Assembly: GCA_002727315.1 (NCBI GenBank)
Contig: PBWR01000014.1
Coordinates: 1 to 49,791, forward strand
Direction: 5' to 3'
DNA from: Alphaproteobacteria bacterium
GTDB taxonomy: Bacteria; Pseudomonadota; Alphaproteobacteria; UBA6615
Length of the DNA stretch: 49,791 bases
Every line of letters starts with the position of its first letter. Position 1 is the first letter of the stretch. Position numbers and translations under genes: made by a program. The notes under the pieces are model-generated. The model worked only from the letters and a program-made list of their open reading frames with translations. It was not told the DNA's origin and searched no databases. Of the stretch, positions 25,489 to 34,143 are shown piece after piece.

Positions 25489-26451
25489 ATGAGCGAGACT
25501 TTGGCGACTCAAGTACATTCCCAATCGGGCATCCAGGCCCGAAAGGTCGCCGCGGCATGTGGTGCCGAGATCGAGGGTGTGGACCTGTCGCAGGATCTCG
25601 ATGCCGCGACCATCGCCGACATCAAAGCCGCGCTGGTCGAGCACGAAGTTCTGGTGTTCCGAGACCAGGACATCTCGACTGAGAACCAGAAAACCTTCGG
25701 TCGCCATTTCGGCGAACTGACCGTGCATCCGTTCGCACCGAGTGACGAGAATGCGCCGGATCTCATCGTATTTGACAATGACGCCGACAATCCGCCCTGG
25801 GGCACGGATATCTGGCACTCCGACGAGACCTTCCGCGCCGAGCCACCCCTCGGGACCATATTGCGGGCGTTGATCGTGCCCGAATATGGCGGCGATACGC
25901 TGTTCGCAAGCATGTCAGCGGCTTATGAGGGACTGAGTGACCGGATGCAGCAGTTCATCTCGGGCCTGGAAGCCGTCCACGACTTCAAACCCTTCCGACA
26001 GTTGTTCGACGACGACGCGGAAAGTCGCCAGAAACTACGCGGGTTCGAGGATCGCTATCCCCCGGCCGTACATCCGGTGGTCCGCACCCATCCGGTCTCG
26101 GGACGCCAGGTTCTGTTCGTGAACCCGCAGTTCACGATCGCCATCAAGGGGATGGATGAGGCGGAGAGCCGCGCGCTCCTGGACCTGCTGTTTCACCAGG
26201 CCGAAATTCCCGAATATCAGTATCGCCATCGATGGGCGCCCGAAACGATGGTATTCTGGGACAATCGCTCGGTGCAGCACTACGCGATCCATGACTTCTA
26301 TCCCAACCGGCGCAAGCTGGAACGGATCACGATCAAGGGGGACCGGCCGGCATCAGATTTCCCGGCGGTCTCGGAGGAGGTGGTACGCAGCCGAAAGGGC
26401 GCCCGTGCGATCAGTCACACAGGTCACGGGGCGCATAAGCCACGCGATTAA
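25489..26451 (+). CDS. TauD/TfdA family 2-oxoglutarate-dependent dioxygenase
   Basis: These Fe(II)/2-oxoglutarate enzymes hydroxylate taurine, 2,4-D and similar acids. The 320-aa protein has CGAEIEGVDLSQDL at the start, the facial triad His110-x-Asp112 (WHSDETF), and the distal His in NRSVQHYAIHDF, with Arg in the following RKLERITIKGD binding 2-oxoglutarate. The length and spacing are those of TauD. The start at 25489 was chosen because homology begins there; an upstream frame to 24913 is the shadow of the cupin gene. It ends convergently with metZ, overlapping by 4 bases. Close metZ suggests but does not prove an organosulfonate substrate. Confidence 0.92.
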   Translation: MSETLATQVHSQSGIQARKVAAACGAEIEGVDLSQDLDAATIADIKAALVEHEVLVFRDQDISTENQKTFGRHFGELTVHPFAPSDENAPDLIVFDNDADNPPWGTDIWHSDETFRAEPPLGTILRALIVPEYGGDTLFASMSAAYEGLSDRMQQFISGLEAVHDFKPFRQLFDDDAESRQKLRGFEDRYPPAVHPVVRTHPVSGRQVLFVNPQFTIAIKGMDEAESRALLDLLFHQAEIPEYQYRHRWAPETMVFWDNRSVQHYAIHDFYPNRRKLERITIKGDRPASDFPAVSEEVVRSRKGARAISHTGHGAHKPRD

Positions 26452-27635
26452 ACGCCCGTGAGCGCCCGGTCCATATCCTCGATCAGATCGAGCGGGTCTT
26501 CCAGGCCGATAGAGAATCGCACCACACCATCGGTAATTCCAAGCATGGCACGTTCCTCGGGGCTCAGGCGCTGATGGGTGGTGGTCGCCGGGTGGCAGAC
26601 GAGCGACTTTGCATCACCCAGATTGTTGGAGATATCCACCAGATCGAGCGCATCGAGCAGTGCGAAGGCACCCTGTTTGCCGCCCGCAACCTCAACCGTC
26701 ACCAGCGTTCCGTGCCCGCTCATCTGGCGTGCCGCAAGCTCACGCTGCGGGAAACTCCCGAGGCCGGGGTGACGCACGAGATTGATCTTCGGGTGTTGCT
26801 CGAGATGCTCGGCAATCTCAAGCGACGCCTTCGACTGGTGCGTGACCCGCAGTGACAGGGTCTCAAGCGACTTTGCCATGACCCAGGCGTTGAACGGGCT
26901 CATCGACGGGCCCGTGTGGCGATAGAACGGGATGAAATGCTCGTTCATGAAATCCGCATCCGCCAGCACGGCACCGCCCAGGCAGCGCCCGTGACCATCA
27001 ATATGCTTGGTTGCGGAATAGACGACGATATCGGCACCGAGATCGAGCGGCTTCTGGAACAGAGGCGTGGCGAACACATTGTCGATGACCACCCGCGCAC
27101 CGGCCGCGTGCGCCATTTCGGCCACCGCGGGTATGTCCACCAGATCGAGCATCGGGTTCGACGGGCTTTCGAGAAACACCGCGCGTGTCGGCTTTTCCAG
27201 CGCCGCCTGCCACTCATCCAGACTGGTGCCGTCGACAAACTCCGTGTCGATTCTCCAGCGCGGCAGGATCTGATCGACGACGAAATGACACGAACCGAAC
27301 AGGGCGCGGGACGCCACGACCCTCTCGCCGGCCCGCACCTGACACGCCAGAGATGAAAACACCGCAGCCATGCCGGTTGCCGTGGCGCGGCCCATCTCGG
27401 CCCCTTCCAGCGTCGCCAGCCGTTCCTCGAAGACACTGACCGTCGGGTTGCCGTAACGGCTGTAGATGTAGGCGTCATTCTCGCCCTTGAACGCGGCCTC
27501 CGCCTGGGCTGCGCTCTCGAACACGAACCCGGAATTCAGGTACAGCGCCTCGCTGGTCTCGCGAAACTGCGACCGCGACAAACCGGCGCGCACAAGATCC
27601 GTCTGGGGCCGCCGGGGGCAGTCGGAAGTCGTCAT
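26448..27635 (-). CDS. metZ: O-succinylhomoserine sulfhydrylase
   Basis: MetZ makes homocysteine from O-succinylhomoserine and sulfide, a direct sulfhydrylation route to methionine. The 395-aa PLP enzyme has the Cys/Met metabolism signature, Lys210 in VYSATKHIDGHGRCLGG (the pyridoxal Lys), and YIYSRYGNPTVSVFEERLA near 56-75. The end of the protein, VRFSIGLEDPLDLIEDMDRAL, is typical. ATG 27635 overlaps the TGA of the upstream DUF1737 gene (TGATG), so the two are coupled; TTG at 27638 is a less likely start. I looked for a SAM-II type motif in the leader and did not find one I could support. Confidence 0.93.
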   Translation of the reverse strand: MTTSDCPRRPQTDLVRAGLSRSQFRETSEALYLNSGFVFESAAQAEAAFKGENDAYIYSRYGNPTVSVFEERLATLEGAEMGRATATGMAAVFSSLACQVRAGERVVASRALFGSCHFVVDQILPRWRIDTEFVDGTSLDEWQAALEKPTRAVFLESPSNPMLDLVDIPAVAEMAHAAGARVVIDNVFATPLFQKPLDLGADIVVYSATKHIDGHGRCLGGAVLADADFMNEHFIPFYRHTGPSMSPFNAWVMAKSLETLSLRVTHQSKASLEIAEHLEQHPKINLVRHPGLGSFPQRELAARQMSGHGTLVTVEVAGGKQGAFALLDALDLVDISNNLGDAKSLVCHPATTTHQRLSPEERAMLGITDGVVRFSIGLEDPLDLIEDMDRALTGV

Positions 27636-27850
27636 CAATCCCGTCCTGTCTCGTCTCGTTCGTTCGCACCCGGGTGGTCACCCGGCAGGCAGATGGCCTG
27701 TCCCACGACCCGTTGGCCGTCTTCCAGGACCATGACCGGATCGCCGTAAAGCACATACCCCCCGTCCAGTGCGTCACTGACCCGCTGACAGAAGGCTGCA
27801 TCGTCCGGTCCAGTCAGCAAGCGATATCGCTTCCGGTTGCTATCGTTCAT
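27635..27850 (-). CDS. Small DUF1737-like protein coupled to metZ
   Basis: This 71-aa protein (starting MNDSNRKRYRLLTGPDDAAF) contains the DUF1737 pattern RYRLLTG..D..FC..V...L..GY.LYG.P, a small domain often fused or adjacent to other enzymes, with no known function. GYVLYGDPVMVLEDGQRVVG is visible in the middle. ATG 27850 was chosen where homology begins; an upstream extension has no support. Its stop overlaps the metZ start, an alphaproteobacterial arrangement that hints at a shared control or partner role. Confidence 0.85.
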   Translation of the reverse strand: MNDSNRKRYRLLTGPDDAAFCQRVSDALDGGYVLYGDPVMVLEDGQRVVGQAICLPGDHPGANERDETGRD

Positions 27851-27988
27851 GGCCAGGTTCCCGCCAACACGAAGGAATGCAGCATATATGCCCTCCGAGA
27901 TCACAAATCCAGCCATGCGGACATACAGCGAGGTGGCGGGATGGCCGCCAGATGGTAAAACCGTCCTCCCTTCCGCAGATGACCCACG

Positions 27989-28894
27989 ATGACCCTCCTC
28001 TGGATTCCCCTGACCCTTGCTGCCGCGTTCCTGCAAAACGTGCGTTCGGCACTGCAGAAGCACCTGAAGGGGGAACTGGGAACCATCGGTGCGACGTTCG
28101 TGCGCTTCGGATACGGTTTTCCCTTCGCGCTTCTTTACCTAGCGGGTCTGGTTCTAATCTTCGATTTCGACCTGCCCGCATTCAACCGCGAGTTCCTGGC
28201 ATTCGCGGTTGTCGGCGGCCTGGCGCAGATCCTGGCGACGGCGCTGCTGGTCACCCTGTTCGACGCCCGAAACTTTGCGGTCGGCACGACCTACTCCAAG
28301 ACCGAGACCGTCCAGGCCGCCGTCTTCGCCCTGGTGTTCCTCGGCGAGACGATATCCATCACGGCCACCATCGGCATTCTGGTAAGCCTGGTGGGTGTGA
28401 TCGCGATCTCGGCCGCCCGTGCGCCATCGGGCCTGTTGGGAATTGCCCGTTCCAGGCTGGCGCGGCCGGCTCTGATCGGTCTCGCGTCGGGCGCCTTTTT
28501 CGGGGTTGCCGCCGTTTCCTATCGCGGTGCGTCACTGTCACTGGGCGATGACGGATTCCTGGTGCAGGCCTCCTTCACGCTTACCGTCGTTCTGGTGTTC
28601 CAGACATTGGTAATGGCCACCTTCATGCTGATGCGCGACCGGCAGGAGATCGTGCGGGTCATAAAGGCGTGGCGGGTCGCCGGACTGGTCGGCCTCAGCG
28701 GGGCGCTCGCCTCGATCGGCTGGTTCACAGCACTGACCATTCAGAACGCGGCGCTTGTGCGCGCGCTGGGGCAGATCGAGCTGGTGTTCACGATTGCATC
28801 CTCGGTGCTGATCTTCCGCGAGAAAATTCTGCGCCTGGAATTGACCGGTATCGTGCTGGTGGTTGCGGGCATCATCATCCTACTGCTGCGGTAA
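27989..28894 (+). CDS. EamA/DMT family transporter
   Basis: Ten hydrophobic segments can be counted in the 301 residues, arranged as two five-helix EamA repeats (about 2-130 and 150-300). The drug/metabolite transporter superfamily moves amino acids, sugars or drugs through the inner membrane. The N-terminal block LAAAFLQNVRSALQKHLKGE and the later FGTTYSKTETVQAAVFALVFLGE-like block (short Thr-Glu motif before a GE pair) fit. The substrate is not predictable. The gene is divergent from metZ and its partner, with 138 bases between, and 25 bases precede the next gene, so it may be co-transcribed with the MDR oxidoreductase. Confidence 0.9.
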   Translation: MTLLWIPLTLAAAFLQNVRSALQKHLKGELGTIGATFVRFGYGFPFALLYLAGLVLIFDFDLPAFNREFLAFAVVGGLAQILATALLVTLFDARNFAVGTTYSKTETVQAAVFALVFLGETISITATIGILVSLVGVIAISAARAPSGLLGIARSRLARPALIGLASGAFFGVAAVSYRGASLSLGDDGFLVQASFTLTVVLVFQTLVMATFMLMRDRQEIVRVIKAWRVAGLVGLSGALASIGWFTALTIQNAALVRALGQIELVFTIASSVLIFREKILRLELTGIVLVVAGIIILLLR

Positions 28895-28919
28895 CGCGCG
28901 GCTTGAGGGGGAAAACACG

Positions 28920-29900
28920 ATGAAAGCAATACAGATACAGGCCTATGGGGGACCCGAGGTCATCGAGGTCGTCGATCTGCCCACGCCCACACCGGAACCC
29001 GGGCAGGTTCTGGTCCGGGCCGATACGCTGGGTGTGGGATATCCCGACATCCTGCTTCGGACCGGCGTCTACAAGTGGAAACCGGCATTGCCATCGATCC
29101 TCGGTAACGAAATGAGCGGCCATATCGAAGCCATCGGCGAGGGCGTGAGTGGTTTCCAGATCGGCCAGCCAGTTCTTGTGTTCGGCACGGGCGGCGGCCG
29201 CTATGCCGAATACAACGCGGTCGACACCGCGCTCGTCACCCCTCTTCCAGACACGGTGGATCTCGAAGCCGCCGTCACGATCCCGAACTATCTCGTGGCC
29301 TGGGCCATGCTGTTCGGGGTCGCGCGCCCGCACGACGCGAAGACGATTTACGTCAACGGTGGTGCAGGAGGCATGGGAACCGCCATCCTCGATCTCTGCC
29401 GCAGCGAGGGTATCGCCACCATTGCCGGCGCCAGCTCCGACGAGAAATGCGCTTTTGCGGCAAAGCTCGGAACACTGGGCACGGTCAATTATTCGAACGA
29501 GAATATTGTCGACAAGGTGCTCGAGGTCACCGAGGGTCGCGGCGTCGATATCAACTTCGATCAACTCGGCGGCCCGGGCCTGATGCAGTCACTCGACATG
29601 ATGGCGCCGCTGGGCCTGGTCATTTCCTACAATGCCCTGGCCGGCGACCCAGACGAGGACTTGTTCCAGGGATTGCGCGAACGGCGCGGCAAAAGCATCG
29701 GGTTCCAGTGCTTTTCCCTGCACTGCTACGACGACAATCCGAAAGCCAAGGCCGACATTTTCGCATCCATCATTGCCCGCTTCGCGGACGGCGTGCTCAC
29801 GCCCCCCATCCACTACCGGCTGCCATTGTCCGATGCGCGCCGGGCGCACGAACTCATGGATGACCGGCAGATCCTCGGGAAACTCGTTCTGAAACCCTAA
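28920..29900 (+). CDS. MDR-family quinone oxidoreductase/alcohol dehydrogenase-like protein
   Basis: The 326-aa protein belongs to the zinc-free quinone oxidoreductase branch of the MDR superfamily. It starts MKAIQIQAYGGPEV, has the GroES-like fold with LGNEMSGHIEAIGEGV, and the NADPH Rossmann block VNGGAGGMGTAILDLC (AGGMG glycine loop). No structural four-Cys zinc lobe or catalytic Cys-His set is seen. It reduces quinones or enals with NADPH in related proteins. It ends at 29900, just before the fossil region, and no terminator is obvious. Confidence 0.9.
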   Translation: MKAIQIQAYGGPEVIEVVDLPTPTPEPGQVLVRADTLGVGYPDILLRTGVYKWKPALPSILGNEMSGHIEAIGEGVSGFQIGQPVLVFGTGGGRYAEYNAVDTALVTPLPDTVDLEAAVTIPNYLVAWAMLFGVARPHDAKTIYVNGGAGGMGTAILDLCRSEGIATIAGASSDEKCAFAAKLGTLGTVNYSNENIVDKVLEVTEGRGVDINFDQLGGPGLMQSLDMMAPLGLVISYNALAGDPDEDLFQGLRERRGKSIGFQCFSLHCYDDNPKAKADIFASIIARFADGVLTPPIHYRLPLSDARRAHELMDDRQILGKLVLKP

Positions 29901-29911
29901 ATGTTTCGGGT

Positions 29912-30066
29912 CTATTCCGAGGCCACGCTGTGCCCGTCAGCGTCCGCCGGCGGGTAGGCACGACTTTCCGGGAAGCACACGGTGACTGTCGTGCCCTCGC
30001 CCACGCGGCTTTCAAGCGCAATCTCAGCGCCGTGCAGTTCGACCATCGACTTGACCAGCGCCAGCC
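29912..30066 (-). pseudogene. 3' end of a sensor histidine kinase, truncated
   Basis: Reading leftward, about 50 codons in a clean frame give LALVKSMVELHGAEIALES, then VGEGTTVTVCFP and a short tail ending in TAG (29912-29914). This is the ATP-binding (HATPase_c) end of a sensor kinase: the last G2-type loop and the final strands. The rest of the kinase (start, sensor, His box) is missing, because the frame meets the PhnE fragment at about 30062. It is a remnant left after a deletion or rearrangement and cannot function. Confidence 0.8.
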
Positions 30067-30853
30067 AGCGCCTGTGGACCCGGCGCCTGCTCGTTCCGGT
30101 CTACCTGATTGGCGCCGCCCTGGTCCTGCCATGGTCGGCGAACATATCCGGCGCGAACATCGTCCGGCTCCTGACCGTCGATATTGTGCCCTTCCCGCTG
30201 CGCGACGGCGGCGGCCTGGAAGGGCTTTCGAACTGGTTGTGGCTGCTGGCATCCACCCAGGCCTGGCCCGGCGCCGTTGCCACGATCTAGCTCACCATGA
30301 TCGCGCTGGTCGTCACCGGCCTGCTGTCGCTGGCCATGTTCCCACTCCTGTCACCACAACTGTTCAGCCAGCCGAGCCGGAGCCTCGGTCACATCGTGCT
30401 GGTCGTCATCCGCTCCACGCCCGAATACATCCTCGCATTCGTCCTGCGCCAGCTCTGGGGCCCATCAATGCTTCGGCCATTGTCGCGCTGGCGCTCCACA
30501 ATGGCGGGATCATCGGTCACCTGATCGGGCGTCATACCGAGACCCTGATGCTGCGCGCCGATGCCTCCAAAGGCCTGAACTGCTACCTGTACGAGCTGTT
30601 GCCGCGCGTCTATTGCAGCTTGCTTGCCCTGCTCTTCTATCGCTGGGAGGTGATCATGCGCGAGACCGCGATACTGGGCATCCTCGGCATCGCAACGCTC
30701 GGTTTCTATGTCGACAGTGCGTTCGTGGAACTGCGCTTCGACAGAGCGCTTCTGCTCATTCTGTTCACGGCGGCCCTGAACATCGCCGTCGATATCATTT
30801 CACGACGGGTGCTTGCCTATCTGCGCCTGCGGACCGCCCTGGAAGGCCGCTAG
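30063..30853 (+). pseudogene. Broken PhnE-type phosphonate/phosphate ABC permease
   Basis: The frame starts without an ATG (LWTRRLLVPVYLIGAAL...) and is interrupted twice. TAG at 30288-30290 falls between AWPGAVATI and LTMIALVVTG, a place where relatives have Trp (TGG). Around 30467-30476 one base is missing, so the second half continues in another frame (AIVALALHNGGIIGHLIG..., ELLPRVY, FYRWEVIMRETAILG). The last block is the typical PhnE helix pair and the product ends at 30853. PhnE-type permeases import phosphonates, phosphite or phosphate with an ATPase and a binding protein; neither partner is in the window. It overlaps the following deacetylase end by 4 bases. Confidence 0.85.
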
Positions 30854-31680
30854 AACAGTTTTTCCTGGGCCACCCGCGCGGCGTCTTCCATGGTCATGAA
30901 CTCGGCGCCGTCGGCGAGCAGCTTGTCGACCAGCTTCTCGAACGCGAACATTCTGAACCCGCGGCCGATCACATAGGGATGCATGGTGTAGGTCAGGACG
31001 CCCCACTCCTCGTTCGCCTGCATGTAGACGAACTCGTCATACCAGCTGTCCATGACCTCACGGGCGGGCCGCAGGCCCGGCATCAGGAATGTGGGCGTGC
31101 GCATATATTCGAAATGCGGATGGTCATCGAGTGTCCAGCTGATCGGCATCTCGATGATGGAAGAATCCTCGCCATACTCGATGGGCTTGCCGAGCTCTGC
31201 CTTGTCGCCGCGCCGTGCCATCATTGGGATATAGTCACCGGCCATGAGGCTGCTGTCATACTCCATGCCCTCGGCCTCGAGCAGCTCCAGCGTGTTCTCG
31301 CTCAGATCCCAGGACGGCGAGCGGTAACCCCGGGCCTTTTTGCCGGTCAGCCGTTCGATGGCCGCGTTGGCCCGTTGCATATCCTCTTCTTCCTCGGCCC
31401 GGCTCTGTTCCGCCGGCGGCACATGGGCCCAGCTGTGATGGGCAACCTCGTGGCCGCCTTCGACGACCAGGTCGCATTCCGCCGGGTGGCTCTCGATGGT
31501 GAACCCCGGAATGAACCATGTCATTGGCAGACCCCGTGACTTGGCGAGGTCCAGAATGCGACGCGCACCCGTCAGCCCGAACTCTCCGCGCGACAGCATG
31601 GTGGGTGTCGCGAGGCCGCGGGCAATGAACCCGCTTTCCGTGTCGAAATCGAACGTCAGGCAAACAATGTGGCGTGGCAT
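30850..31680 (-). CDS. Polysaccharide deacetylase family protein (NodB fold)
   Basis: The 276-aa protein has the NodB deacetylase motifs: motif 1 LTFDFDTES (the first Asp as base, next Asp as metal ligand), motif 2 GHEVAHHSWAHV (His-xxx-His ligands), motif 3 RGYRSPSWDLS and a late TMHPYVIGRG. This pattern is closest to the PuuE-like/peptidoglycan-deacetylase-like branch that acts on small amides as well as N-acetyl groups. ATG 31680 is preceded by GGGGGAAAA; the longer frame up to 32955 is only antisense to the next gene. No signal peptide is seen, so a cytosolic substrate is likely. Confidence 0.92.
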   Translation of the reverse strand: MPRHIVCLTFDFDTESGFIARGLATPTMLSRGEFGLTGARRILDLAKSRGLPMTWFIPGFTIESHPAECDLVVEGGHEVAHHSWAHVPPAEQSRAEEEEDMQRANAAIERLTGKKARGYRSPSWDLSENTLELLEAEGMEYDSSLMAGDYIPMMARRGDKAELGKPIEYGEDSSIIEMPISWTLDDHPHFEYMRTPTFLMPGLRPAREVMDSWYDEFVYMQANEEWGVLTYTMHPYVIGRGFRMFAFEKLVDKLLADGAEFMTMEDAARVAQEKLF

Positions 31681-31773
31681 GAATTTTCCCCCGAAAACGA
31701 TCCCTTTGGTTAGCGCATTCCGGCGCCAGAGTGTAGTAAGACCGGCTGAAATTTGCTTTCGGGGGAAAGTTGA

Positions 31774-32937
31774 ATGGCAACCAAGACACTCGGCATAATC
31801 CTGAACGGGGCGACCGGTCGCATCTGCCGGACCCAGCATATCCGTGGTGGCCTGGCCCAGATTCGCGACGAAGGCGGGCTTCCCGTCGGTGACGATGTCA
31901 TTATGCCGCGGCTGCTCTTGGCCGGCCGCAATGAGCAGCGGCTCGCCGAGGCCGGTGCCGAGTTCGGTATCGAGGAGTGGACCACGGATCTGGATTCCGC
32001 GCTGGCCGACCCCGATTTCCCGGTGTTCTTCGACGCCGCAGCCACCCACCTGCGCCTGGACACCCTCAATCGGGCGATCGATGCGGGGAAGCATATCTAC
32101 ACCGAGAAACCGATTGCGCCGTCCGTCGCCCAGGGCCTGGAGCTCATGGCGCGCGCCGATGCGGCAGGACTGCGCCACGGCGCTGTCGAGGACAAGCTGT
32201 TCCTGCCGGGCTTCCGGAAGCTCTCGCACCTCGTGGAGCAGGGTTTCTTCGGCCGGGTGGTCGGGTTTCGGCTCGAGTTCGGCTGGTGGGTGTTTGACGG
32301 CATCGAGGCCGAATCCCAACGCCCGAGCTGGAACTACCAGAAAGCCGGCGGCGGCGGGCTTCTGTCGGACATGCACCCCCATTGGCGCTACGTCATCGAA
32401 GGGATTTTGGGGCCGATCGCACAGGTCGCCAGCACTGCCTGGACAGCACAACCCGAACGCCAGGACGAAGACGGCAAGCGTTACGACGTTGACGTCGAGG
32501 ACGCGACAGCAACCTTGCTCGAACTCGAAAGCGGCGCACGCGGTGCGATCCTGAGCTCCTGGGCCCGGCGTGTTCGCGGCGACGATCTGGTGACCTTCCA
32601 GATCGACGGGACCGAAGGATCGGCGGTCGCAGGCTTGCGCAAATGCTGGATCCAGTCCGGCGCCGACACGCCGCGTATCGAGGGCTTCAACATGGGGCCC
32701 GAGGCGGCAACGATGGATTTCTCCATGGATTACGACGCGCAATGGACCGAGGTGCCCGAAATAGCCCCCTACAAGAACCCCTACCGGTTCGGCTGGGAAG
32801 GTTTCATCCCCCATGTCGTTGCCGGAGACCCGTACGCCCACGACCTGTCCGCCGGGATTCGGGATGTCCAGCTGGCGGAAGCCTGCATGCGCAGTTCCGA
32901 CACGCGCACCTGGGTGGACATGGCGCCCGTCACCTAG
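31774..32937 (+). CDS. Gfo/Idh/MocA family oxidoreductase
   Basis: NAD(P)-dependent sugar or cyclitol dehydrogenase family. The 387-aa protein begins KTLGIILNGATGRICRTQHI, a Rossmann loop in the form NGATGR, and shows the family's EKPIAPSV (Lys of the EKP motif). The C-terminal alpha/beta domain contains AGGGGLLSDMHPHWRYVIEG, with the catalytic-region His (the family block is GG..D.G.H). The long domain and unusual first loop suggest a distant member; substrate unknown. It is divergent from the deacetylase gene, with 93 bases between, and is followed by the C45 gene after 59 bases. Confidence 0.92.
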   Translation: MATKTLGIILNGATGRICRTQHIRGGLAQIRDEGGLPVGDDVIMPRLLLAGRNEQRLAEAGAEFGIEEWTTDLDSALADPDFPVFFDAAATHLRLDTLNRAIDAGKHIYTEKPIAPSVAQGLELMARADAAGLRHGAVEDKLFLPGFRKLSHLVEQGFFGRVVGFRLEFGWWVFDGIEAESQRPSWNYQKAGGGGLLSDMHPHWRYVIEGILGPIAQVASTAWTAQPERQDEDGKRYDVDVEDATATLLELESGARGAILSSWARRVRGDDLVTFQIDGTEGSAVAGLRKCWIQSGADTPRIEGFNMGPEAATMDFSMDYDAQWTEVPEIAPYKNPYRFGWEGFIPHVVAGDPYAHDLSAGIRDVQLAEACMRSSDTRTWVDMAPVT

Positions 32938-32996
32938 CGTCACAATCCGGACCACACCTGCTATATTCGGCCAACTCGAAATCCCGGAGCCGCCCC

Positions 32997-34136
32997 ATGG
33001 CTGAACTGCCCGTCCTCGAACTCGGTGATGATCCCCGCGAACGCGGCCTTGTGCATGGGCGCGCCCTGCGCACCCAGATCACCGAGAACATCGACACCTA
33101 TCTGGCCCGTTTCGCGGCCGGCGGGCTCGATGCGGAGACGGCGCGCAAGGAAGGGGAAAAGTGGGCCGGCGTGATGGGCGAGCAGAACGCCAACTATGCC
33201 GAGGAAATGGCCGGGATCGCCGAAGGCAGTGAATTGCCGCTCGGCGACATCTCGATGCTCAACGCGCGCTACGAGATCACCTTCGGCCTGTTCGGCGATG
33301 AGGCGAAGGCGAACGACAAGTCGGACCTGTCCGTCGAGGCAGACGGCTGCTCGACCTTCGGCGCCCTGCCCGAAGCGACCGCCAGCGGTCACACACTGCT
33401 GGGGCAGAACTGGGACTGGCTGGCCGGGGTCCATGAACGTTGTGCGGTGCTGCGCATCACCCGCTCCAACGGCCCCAATATTCTCTGCTACACGGAAGCC
33501 GGAATCGTCGGTGGCAAGATGGGTGTCAACGAACACGGGATCGGGCTGGTCGAGAACGGCCTAGTTTCAGACCATGACGGGCGCAATCCCTACGAAAAAC
33601 CGTTCCACATGCGGTGCCGGGAGATTCTCGACGCCGATACCTACGACATGGCCCTGCTGCCGATCACGGCCACCAAGCGGGTCTGTTCGGCCAATTTCGT
33701 CGTCGGCCATGCCGACGGCGAGATCATCGATATCGAGACCAGCCCGGATGCCGTCTCCTATCTGTATCCGCGCGACGGGCTTGTCACCCATTCCAACCAC
33801 TTCATGGACCCGCGCCACGGACCGTCCCAGATGGAGCGGATCTCGACCAGCACGCTCTATCGCGCGAACCGGCTCGACCGGTTGCTGCGGGCACATGTCG
33901 GGAAGATCGAAGACGAAGTCATCAAGGCAGCACTGGCAGACCATTTCGGCTACCCGAACGCAATCTGCCGTCACCCCGACGAACGTCAACCTGTCGCGAA
34001 GCGCACCATGACCAACGCTGCGTTCATCTTCGATCTGAACGCACGCACCATGCTGGTCGCAAACGGACCACCGTGCACATATCCGTGGCAACTCCTGACA
34101 CTCGATGGAGAAGCGGTGTCCGAAGCCGCAGAGTAA
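32997..34136 (+). CDS. C45 family autoproteolytic acyltransferase/hydrolase
   Basis: The C45 (acyl-CoA:6-aminopenicillanic acid acyltransferase-like) family is an Ntn hydrolase: the precursor cleaves itself to expose a nucleophilic Cys. Here the cleavage site reads EADG|Cys118-STFGA, followed by GHTLLGQNWDW (oxyanion block) and GKMGVNEHGIGLVEN, NRP and SNHF blocks. The 379-aa length fits. Family members release or transfer acyl chains from amides. ATG 32997 is preceded by CGGAG. The product would split into an alpha (about 117 aa) and a beta chain (about 262 aa). The amidase gene lies convergently next to it. Confidence 0.88.
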   Translation: MAELPVLELGDDPRERGLVHGRALRTQITENIDTYLARFAAGGLDAETARKEGEKWAGVMGEQNANYAEEMAGIAEGSELPLGDISMLNARYEITFGLFGDEAKANDKSDLSVEADGCSTFGALPEATASGHTLLGQNWDWLAGVHERCAVLRITRSNGPNILCYTEAGIVGGKMGVNEHGIGLVENGLVSDHDGRNPYEKPFHMRCREILDADTYDMALLPITATKRVCSANFVVGHADGEIIDIETSPDAVSYLYPRDGLVTHSNHFMDPRHGPSQMERISTSTLYRANRLDRLLRAHVGKIEDEVIKAALADHFGYPNAICRHPDERQPVAKRTMTNAAFIFDLNARTMLVANGPPCTYPWQLLTLDGEAVSEAAE

Positions 34137-34143
34137 ACCGGCG

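Noticed and set aside
27851-27988. Possible SAM-II-type riboswitch before the DUF1737-metZ unit
   Set aside because: The context is right for one, but I could not match the conserved pseudoknot bases in the 138-base leader. A covariance search would decide.
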